A stretch of DNA of 64,000 nt, taken from assembly GCF_001639145.1 (NCBI RefSeq), contig NZ_LROY01000002.1, positions 1,086,501-1,150,500 on the forward strand. The letters run 5' to 3'. Source of the stretch: Microbulbifer sp. Q7 (GTDB lineage Bacteria > Pseudomonadota > Gammaproteobacteria > Pseudomonadales > Cellvibrionaceae). The translations under genes were made by a program, and so were the position numbers. Shown piece after piece: positions 58,512 to 64,000 of this stretch (position 1 is the stretch's first letter; each line of letters opens with the position of its first letter). The notes under the pieces are model-generated. The model made no database searches, was not told the origin of the DNA, and saw only the letters and a program-made list of their open reading frames with translations.

Positions 58512-59267
58512 TTAGCCCATATACATGCCGCCGTTCACATGAATGGTCTCTCCGGTCACATAACCGCCAGCATCACTGGCCAAAAATGCGACGACGGACG
58601 CAATCTCTTCGGGCGCACCCAGGCGACCCAGTGGGATTTTGCTCAGCAGTGCCTCGCGCTGCGCCTCTGGCAACACTTTGGTCATGTCGGTATCGATAAA
58701 GCCAGGAGCGACGGTATTCACCGTGATACCACGGGAGCCAACCTCGGCAGCCAGTGCGCGCGCAAAACCGCCAACACCAGCCTTGGTGGCCGCATAGTTA
58801 CTCTGGCCCGCATTACCCATGCTGCCCACAACGGAGCTGATATTAATGATGCGACCCCAGCGGGCTTTGGTCATGTCCCGCAGGCAGCTCTTGCTCACAC
58901 GGTAGACAGCCGTCAGGTTGGTATTCAGCACATCTTCCCACTCGTCATCTTTCATACGCATCAGAAGATTGTCTTTGGTGATACCCGCGTTATTCACCAG
59001 AATGGTGGGCGCACCAAACTCAGCCTTGACCGACTCAAGCACCGCAGCGATGCTCTCCAGATTGGTAACATCCAGCTCTTTACCAGCCCCCTGCACGCCT
59101 TTCTCAGCAAAACGTGCGGAGATTTTCTCGGCACCCGCTGCGCTGGTCGCGGTGCCAATGACGATGGCACCTTGGGCGCCCAGCAAATCAGCAATGGCCG
59201 CGCCAATGCCGCGGCTCGCGCCGGTAACCAGCGCCACCTTCCCTTCAAGTGAGGTTGAAATAGTCAT
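58512..59267 (-). CDS. fabG: 3-oxoacyl-ACP reductase FabG
   Basis: NADPH-dependent reduction of 3-ketoacyl-ACP; short-chain dehydrogenase tetramer of 251 residues. The nucleotide motif is VTGASRGIGAAIADLL; LVNNAGITKDNLLMRMKDDEW, the catalytic Ser in NISSVVGSMGN and Tyr/Lys in YAATKAGVGGFARALA follow, ending in GGYVTGETIHVNGGMYMG. The ATG at 59267 follows GGGAG. fabD lies upstream after 50 bp and acpP 224 bp downstream. Confidence 0.97.
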   Translation of the reverse strand: MTISTSLEGKVALVTGASRGIGAAIADLLGAQGAIVIGTATSAAGAEKISARFAEKGVQGAGKELDVTNLESIAAVLESVKAEFGAPTILVNNAGITKDNLLMRMKDDEWEDVLNTNLTAVYRVSKSCLRDMTKARWGRIINISSVVGSMGNAGQSNYAATKAGVGGFARALAAEVGSRGITVNTVAPGFIDTDMTKVLPEAQREALLSKIPLGRLGAPEEIASVVAFLASDAGGYVTGETIHVNGGMYMG

Positions 59268-59317
59268 AATTTCTCCCGATACCTCGCCTGCGTAAAACAC
59301 AGGGCGAGGCTTCGTAT

Positions 59318-60262
59318 TTATTGTGCGGTGGATTTAATGGCTTCCGACAATTGAGCCGGCGTTTCAATATTGTGCGCCGTCAGGCCGCGATCGATGCGCT
59401 TGGCAAGCCCCGCGAGCACTTTACCCGGGCCACATTCGACCAATTGCTCGGTACCCGCTGCGGCCATAGCCTGAACGCACGCCGTCCAGCGCACCGGGCT
59501 GTAAATCTGCTCGATCATAAGCGTCTTGATGGCAGCCGGATCGCTCTCCGCCTGGGCGTGCACATTATGGATAACCGGGACCTCAGGCGCGGAAAACTCT
59601 GTTGCCTCAATTTGAGATGCCAGCTTTTCCGCCGCAGGGCGCATCAGCTCGGTATGAAAGGGTGCACTGACCGGTAGCGGCAGCGCGCGCTTTGCGCCCG
59701 CTGCTTTACAGGCCTCGATCGCCCGCGCCACCGCTGGCGCACTGCCAGCAATCACCACCTGACCCGGCGAGTTGTAGTTGACCGCATTCACCACTGCGCC
59801 TTCCGCAGCCGCAGCACAGGCGGATTCCACGGCGTCATCATCCAGCCCGATGACAGCCGCCATTGCACCTTCACCCGCGGGAACCGCTTCCTGCATCAGT
59901 CGACCGCGCTCGCGCACCAGGCGCACAGCATCTTCAAATTGCAACACGCCCGCACATACCAGCGCCGACCATTCGCCAAGACTGTGGCCGGCCATGCGCG
60001 CAGGAACAACCCCACCCTGCGCCTGCCACGCCCGGTAAAGGGCAACGCTGGCGGTCAGCAACAGCGGCTGGGTTCTCTCGGTAAGGTTGATATCTTCTTG
60101 CGCGCCATTTTGGCAAAGCTCCCAAAGGTCGTAGCCAAGCACGGCAGAGGCCTGGGAAAACGTTGCGCTGATTTCCGGGAATGCCTGAGCGGCTTCAGCC
60201 AGCATACCAATCTGCTGGGAGCCCTGGCCGGGAAACACAAACGCCAAAACTGGGTTGGTCAT
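59318..60262 (-). CDS. fabD: Malonyl-CoA:ACP transacylase FabD
   Basis: Loads malonyl onto ACP. 314 residues. The active-site Ser is in MAGHSLGEWSALVCAG; the oxyanion and substrate-binding segments FPGQGSQQIGMLAEA and LPVSAPFHTELMRPA (catalytic His) are clear, with VECGPGKVLAGLAKRI at the C-terminus. The ATG at 60262 (MTNPVLAFVFPGQ) is used; the longer frame to 60280 lacks support. It lies directly after plsX, with no fabH between. Confidence 0.97.
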   Translation of the reverse strand: MTNPVLAFVFPGQGSQQIGMLAEAAQAFPEISATFSQASAVLGYDLWELCQNGAQEDINLTERTQPLLLTASVALYRAWQAQGGVVPARMAGHSLGEWSALVCAGVLQFEDAVRLVRERGRLMQEAVPAGEGAMAAVIGLDDDAVESACAAAAEGAVVNAVNYNSPGQVVIAGSAPAVARAIEACKAAGAKRALPLPVSAPFHTELMRPAAEKLASQIEATEFSAPEVPVIHNVHAQAESDPAAIKTLMIEQIYSPVRWTACVQAMAAAGTEQLVECGPGKVLAGLAKRIDRGLTAHNIETPAQLSEAIKSTAQ

Positions 60263-60347
60263 GGAACATCCTTTAACCAAGTGGGTGAAGCCTTAGGAAA
60301 TAAGGGCCTGGCTGAACGTCGTAGACCGCTGCCGGATCAGGGGCCGG

Positions 60348-61382
60348 CTAATCGCACCCTGTCGGCGGTTGCGCCTGCAAAGCCATGGCCCTGCCCAATT
60401 GAAGGGACAAGTCGGCTTCGGCACATTCTTTTGCGGTAAGCATCGCGCGGTAAAACGCTTCGCTACTGGCACCGCCATGGCTCTTGATGACGTTGCCTTT
60501 CAGCCCCAAAAAGCTGGCGCCATTATAGCGACCGGGTTCTAGCTGTGCGCGCCATTTTCGCAACAGATTTATGGCTAATTGGCCAAAAAAGCGCTTTATC
60601 GGCGCCTTCTTATCAATCGTAAACGTCTTTTGACCTATGAGTCGAATCACACCTTCTGCAGATTTCATGGCCACATTGCCCATCAGGCCATTGCACACCA
60701 CCACATCCACGATGCCGGTGAAAATGTCGTGCCCTTCTACAAATCCCACATAGTGCACCAGCGGATCCGCCTGCAGCATCTTGCCAGCACGGCGAATTTC
60801 CTCGGTCCCCTTGTGCTCTTCGGCACCGATATTGAGCAGCGCGACGGCAAGATCGGATTTACCCGAGAACACACGCTGCGCCTCCTGCCCCAGACGGGCA
60901 AACAGGACCAGGTCTTCGGCGCTGCAGTCGATGTTCGCCCCCAGGTCCAGCAGAAAACAGGAACCGTCCGCCGTGGGCAAGGATTTGCCGAGCGCCGGGC
61001 GCCGAACCCCCTCAACGGCTCCCAGGATACTGCGGCTGAGCGCCAGCAAAGCGCCGGTATTACCGGAGGTAACCATTGCGTCACACTCGCCATCCTTGAC
61101 CGCTTTCAGAGCAAGCGCCATAGAGGACTCCCGCTTGCGTCGCAACGCCTGCACGGGATTGCAGCCCTGGGTAATCACCTGGGCACAGTCAACCAGTTCG
61201 ATACGCTCACGCACCGAGGGAGGCTGTTTAATCAGAAGGGATTGCAGTTGAGAGCGAGGGCCGAACAGTTTGAGTTCTGCCTGGGGATAGCGGAAAAGAA
61301 ATCTTGCACAGGCCGGAACGACAGAGCGGGGACCTAAGTCCCCGCCCATCGCATCCACGGCCAATCGTAATTGGCTGGACAA
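60348..61382 (-). CDS. plsX: Phosphate acyltransferase PlsX
   Basis: Makes acyl phosphate from acyl-ACP and phosphate, first step of phospholipid synthesis through PlsY. 344 residues. The N-terminal LAVDAMGGDLGPRSVVPAC is the family signature, with MVTSGNTGALLALSRSIL and FLLDLGANIDCSAEDLVLFA. A TTG start at 61382 is used, 3 bp past the rpmF stop, so it is coupled to rpmF, the classical rpmF-plsX-fab arrangement. Confidence 0.95.
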   Translation of the reverse strand: MSSQLRLAVDAMGGDLGPRSVVPACARFLFRYPQAELKLFGPRSQLQSLLIKQPPSVRERIELVDCAQVITQGCNPVQALRRKRESSMALALKAVKDGECDAMVTSGNTGALLALSRSILGAVEGVRRPALGKSLPTADGSCFLLDLGANIDCSAEDLVLFARLGQEAQRVFSGKSDLAVALLNIGAEEHKGTEEIRRAGKMLQADPLVHYVGFVEGHDIFTGIVDVVVCNGLMGNVAMKSAEGVIRLIGQKTFTIDKKAPIKRFFGQLAINLLRKWRAQLEPGRYNGASFLGLKGNVIKSHGGASSEAFYRAMLTAKECAEADLSLQLGRAMALQAQPPTGCD

Positions 61383-61385
61383 AAC

Positions 61386-61577
61386 TTACTCTTCTTCGGA
61401 AGAGGTACCAACGTCAATCACTTTGCGACCACGGTAGAAACCGTCTTTGGTCACGTGGTGACGGTGGTGCTTCTCACCGGTGGTCGGGTCAACGGACAGA
61501 GTCGGTCCGCTCAGAGCGTCGTGAGAACGACGCATGCCGCGACGGGAACGGGTTTTTTTGTTCTGCTGAACAGCCAT
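61386..61577 (-). CDS. rpmF: 50S ribosomal protein L32
   Basis: Small ribosomal protein of 63 residues. [22 protein letters not shown] is the conserved N-terminus, with a C-terminal [12 protein letters not shown]. It lacks the CxxC...CxxC zinc ribbon, so it is the zinc-independent L32 form. yceD lies upstream (79 bp) and plsX follows directly, as in most Gammaproteobacteria. The acidic TSSEEE end is slightly longer than the E. coli form. Confidence 0.97.
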   Translation of the reverse strand: MAVQQNKKTRSRRGMRRSHDALSGPTLSVDPTTGEKHHRHHVTKDGFYRGRKVIDVGTSSEEE

Positions 61578-61656
61578 TTGGTGCTCCTAAACATAACTAA
61601 CAGTTAACACCGGAACCGGGGCGCCTACCGGCGAGCCCAAACCCTTCAAACAATTC

Positions 61657-62199
61657 TCAAGACTTGTTTGACGAACCCTTCAACTGTTCCAGTACTTTAA
61701 AGGGGTTTTCCTGTTGCTCTACCGCTTCCGGCTCCTTTCCACCACTCTGGAATGTCTCTTTGGAGACACACTCATCATCGTGGAAAGCCACCATTGGCAG
61801 ATTGAGCAAAATCTCATCTTCCAATACCTGATACAGATCCAGCTCATCACCGTCCTGTATCACCGGGTCGAGAGATTTCGGCAATGACTTGCCCTGCTCT
61901 TCCGACCACACAAAGCCCCAGGCAATATCAGCTTCAATCTGCTCGCTGACCGGCTGCAGGCAGCGCTGACACAACAGCTCCACCTCCAACTGGAAATGCC
62001 CGGTCGCCACCTGGTTTCGCTGCAGATCCCTGGCAAAGGCCAGATTCACCGCAATATCACCATGTACCGACTCAGTAGACGCCACCAGTCGCGAAAGCTC
62101 TTCTCGCGGCACGGTACCGTCCAGTTGCTGCTCACGCTGCACCAATTTTCGTGCATCAATGCGTCGCGGAAGCGCGGATTTCTGGGGGGGTATCGACAT
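61657..62199 (-). CDS. yceD: YceD/DUF177 family protein
   Basis: A 180-residue protein of the DUF177/COG1399 family, linked to 23S rRNA accumulation. The zinc-knuckle-like CQRC motif is in ELLCQRCLQPVSEQIEADI, and an acidic central part and the late FHDDEC follow. The rest fits the family, beginning LPRRIDARKLVQREQQLDGTV. It is the first gene of the yceD-rpmF-plsX run, divergent from maf. There is a conserved gene order in pseudomonads. Confidence 0.88.
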   Translation of the reverse strand: MSIPPQKSALPRRIDARKLVQREQQLDGTVPREELSRLVASTESVHGDIAVNLAFARDLQRNQVATGHFQLEVELLCQRCLQPVSEQIEADIAWGFVWSEEQGKSLPKSLDPVIQDGDELDLYQVLEDEILLNLPMVAFHDDECVSKETFQSGGKEPEAVEQQENPFKVLEQLKGSSNKS

Positions 62200-62311
62200 A
62201 AGCGCGCAATTCTATGGACTCACCTGAGCCTTGTCAAAACAATTCAATCGCCGCATGATCAGCGGCCCCAACCCCAGTAGAGCAACCCCTCAAACCAGGA
62301 AGCCAGGACCC

Positions 62312-62899
62312 ATGCGTCGACTGATTCTAGCCTCCAGCTCACCCTACCGCCGCAACATTCTCGACAAATTGCGATTGCCGTTCGAATCCGCAAGTCCCCA
62401 TATAAATGAAGAAGCATTTCCTGGTGAATCAGCCCCCGATCTCGCAAGCCGGCTCGCCACGGAAAAAGCCCGCGCCCTGTGTGGACAGTACCCGGACGCC
62501 ATCATCATCGGCTCAGACCAGGTAGCGGAATGCAGGGGTAGGCAATTAGGCAAGCCGGGATCACAGGAGAAAGCGATTAAACAGCTCCTGTTTTGCGCGG
62601 GACACACCGTCACTTTCCATACCGGACTGTGCGTAATGGATAGCAGTCAGGGCACGCACACCACGATTTGCGAGCCGTTCCGCGTGCACTTCCGGCCACT
62701 GGATGCGGCTGCCGCCAGCCGCTACGTAGAGCTCGACCAACCCCTCGATTGCGCAGGATCATTTAAAGCCGAAGGATTGGGGATCGCCTTATTCGAAAAA
62801 ATGGAAGGGAATGACATCAATACGCTCATTGGCCTTCCATTAATCCGGCTAATCGAGCTTCTCAAGCCTCACGGCCTGGACCCCCTGCAGCGGAAATAA
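62312..62899 (+). CDS. Maf/YceF nucleotide pyrophosphatase
   Basis: Maf-like nucleoside-triphosphate pyrophosphatase of the YceF branch, which hydrolyses methylated GTP (m7GTP). The 195-residue protein starts MRRLILASSSPYRRNILDKL, with EAFPGESAPDLASRLATEKA, the catalytic Asp in IIGSDQVAEC, and DCAGSFKAEGLGIALFEKMEGNDINTLIGLPLIRL. The QVAEC and SFKAEG forms fit YceF rather than the dTTP/UTP-specific Maf (YhdE). The ATG at 62312 follows AGGA. It is divergent from yceD and convergent with the HAD gene. Confidence 0.9.
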   Translation: MRRLILASSSPYRRNILDKLRLPFESASPHINEEAFPGESAPDLASRLATEKARALCGQYPDAIIIGSDQVAECRGRQLGKPGSQEKAIKQLLFCAGHTVTFHTGLCVMDSSQGTHTTICEPFRVHFRPLDAAAASRYVELDQPLDCAGSFKAEGLGIALFEKMEGNDINTLIGLPLIRLIELLKPHGLDPLQRK

Positions 62900-62923
62900 T
62901 CCACCCCACATGCCATTACTACA

Positions 62924-63568
62924 TCAGGGAACCAGCGGCGGCCACTGCAGCAACTCAGAGAAGTGATCGATAATCCGATGCGGGCCGCATCGGTCCAGAC
63001 GCTCGCGACTGTGCACACCGTAACTCACGCCCACCGACGGCATATTGATCGCGGACGCCATCTTGAGGTCGTACTCGGTATCGCCCACCATCACCGCGTC
63101 CGCCACATCAACCCCGGTTTCAGCCAGGATTTCACGTAACATGACGGGGTTCGGCTTGGAGGCGGTTTCATCCGCGCAGCGGCTTACCGGGAAAAGGTGC
63201 CCCAAACCGTGATCTTCAAATTCGCGATTCAGCCCTCGACGGCTTTTACCGGTCGCCACCGCCAGCTGGTGCCCCGCCCCCAGCAGCTGGTCCAGCGTCG
63301 CCAGAACACCATCAAACAGGGGTAGCGGCTCATTGCGCGCCGCCAGCCACTCCTCGGAATAATACGTGCCCAGCTGCGCACGCTGCTCACTGTGAGCCTC
63401 GGGAAACAACGCACTAATAACCTCAGGCAGGCCCAGCCCGATATAATTGCCGATGGCGCCAGGCTCCAGCACAGGCAGACCAACCCGCTCCGACGCGCGC
63501 TGCATACAGGAAATGATACGCGCCTGGGAATTGCACAGGGTCCCGTCCCAATCGAGGATCACCAGCAT
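62924..63568 (-). CDS. HAD-superfamily hydrolase (phosphoglycolate phosphatase-like)
   Basis: HAD-IA phosphatase of 214 residues. Motif I is LVILDWDGTL with Asp6 and Asp8; motif II is near AVATGKSRRGL; motif IV is VMVGDTEYDLKMA. The inserted cap domain follows motif I (SQARIISCMQRASERVGL). It lies directly downstream of rluC, the same order as in pseudomonads. The substrate is not evident; a phosphoglycolate phosphatase-like label is generic. The ATG at 63568 is used (MLVILDWDG). Confidence 0.85.
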   Translation of the reverse strand: MLVILDWDGTLCNSQARIISCMQRASERVGLPVLEPGAIGNYIGLGLPEVISALFPEAHSEQRAQLGTYYSEEWLAARNEPLPLFDGVLATLDQLLGAGHQLAVATGKSRRGLNREFEDHGLGHLFPVSRCADETASKPNPVMLREILAETGVDVADAVMVGDTEYDLKMASAINMPSVGVSYGVHSRERLDRCGPHRIIDHFSELLQWPPLVP

Positions 63569-63615
63569 GACCAACCTTCTCCCTCATTACCCGATTCAGC
63601 ACTCAGGGAAGCGGA

Positions 63616-64000
63616 CTACCCGCCCCTCAGGGCACTCAACACCGACTCCAGCTCAGGCGGAAGCGGCGCCTTCACGTCCACGCGCACACCGTCCGGCAAG
63701 GTACAGCGCACCCCAGCCGAATGCAGAAACAGGCGCTTGAGACCGTACCCACGAAAGGCGCCATTGATTTCATCGGTGGCGTACTTGGGATCGCCCGCCA
63801 GCGGGCACCCGACAAACTGGGCGTGCACCCGAATCTGATGGGTTCGACCAGTAACCGGCTCTGCCGCCAGCAGAGTTGCCCCCTTGAAGCGCTCCTCGAC
63901 GCGAAAGCGCGTCGTGGAGGGTTTGCCGTCACCGTCTACCGTTACAATCCGCTCACCACTTTTCAGCGTGTTCTTGCGCAGCGGCGCCTCGACGACCTTC
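63616..64000 (-). CDS. rluC: 23S rRNA pseudouridine synthase RluC (partial, C-terminal end)
   Basis: Only the C-terminal 127 residues lie in the window; the start is beyond 64000. The reading frame gives VVEAPLRKNTLKSGERIVTV, then ATLLAAEPVTGRTHQIRVHA and QFVGCPLAGDPKYATDE, the RluA-family C-terminal motif 3. RluC modifies U955, U2504 and U2580 of 23S rRNA. The catalytic GRLD Asp is outside the window. The HAD gene follows, and the rluC-HAD order is conserved in pseudomonads. RluC over RluD is favoured by the neighbours. Confidence 0.88.
   Translation of the reverse strand, partial: KVVEAPLRKNTLKSGERIVTVDGDGKPSTTRFRVEERFKGATLLAAEPVTGRTHQIRVHAQFVGCPLAGDPKYATDEINGAFRGYGLKRLFLHSAGVRCTLPDGVRVDVKAPLPPELESVLSALRGG

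Overview
The window looks like chromosomal DNA of a free-living, high-GC Gammaproteobacterium. Gene order resembles the pseudomonad/Cellvibrionales group: a tatD-pilZ-holB-tmk-mltG-pabC-fabF-acpP-fabG-fabD-plsX-rpmF-yceD block with rluC, a HAD phosphatase and maf beside it, the 530-residue form of isocitrate lyase, malate synthase G, and pabB close to cysB. A marine Cellvibrionales bacterium (Microbulbifer-like) is my guess; no rRNA or tRNA gene is present to settle it. I see no insertion sequence, prophage, CRISPR array, plasmid gene or toxin-antitoxin pair, so this is core chromosome and almost all genes belong to known families.

Layout. 0-8 kb: icd (reverse), then forward rluE, mnmA-hflD, purB, roxA, a GNAT acetyltransferase and a PLD-like protein. 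8-11.7 kb: a YdeP/FdhF molybdopterin oxidoreductase with its FdhD sulfurtransferase, and ybjQ. 11.8-25 kb: a two-carbon and fatty-acid island with glcB, a LysR regulator, aceA, ackA-pta, an acetyl-CoA hydrolase/transferase and an anchor-less FadE. 25-31 kb: an EamA exporter, rraA, an L,D-transpeptidase, and ppsA with its regulator ppsR facing it. 31-36 kb: pabB, a small CxxC thioredoxin-fold protein, cysB, a 5'-nucleotidase and a TetR regulator. 36-45 kb: a TonB-dependent receptor, divergent puuB/puuA-like polyamine genes, an AGCS symporter and a D-cysteine desulfhydrase. 45-51 kb: a stand-alone yajC, an AraC-type regulator, bcp, a DUF2244 protein, asnS, mdh and a dimeric dUTPase. 51-64 kb: the conserved lipid, cell-wall and replication cluster from tatD to rluC.

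The genes centre on acetyl-CoA and PEP nodes: beta-oxidation (fadE) and acetate (ackA-pta, CoA transferase) feed the glyoxylate shunt (aceA, glcB), which competes with icd; mdh and ppsA carry carbon to gluconeogenesis. The most interesting regulatory signal is a 17-bp TTGTA-N7-TACAA palindrome present in both the icd/rluE and ppsA/ppsR intergenic regions. It matches the HexR operator form, and at icd it lies on the -35 box. Other non-coding signals are a perfect 20-bp palindrome upstream of the L,D-transpeptidase, a palindrome between the divergent puu genes, a long imperfect inverted repeat after asnS, a three-copy 16-bp tandem repeat just upstream of tatD, and two hairpins between acpP and fabF. 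I found no clearly undescribed multi-gene system.
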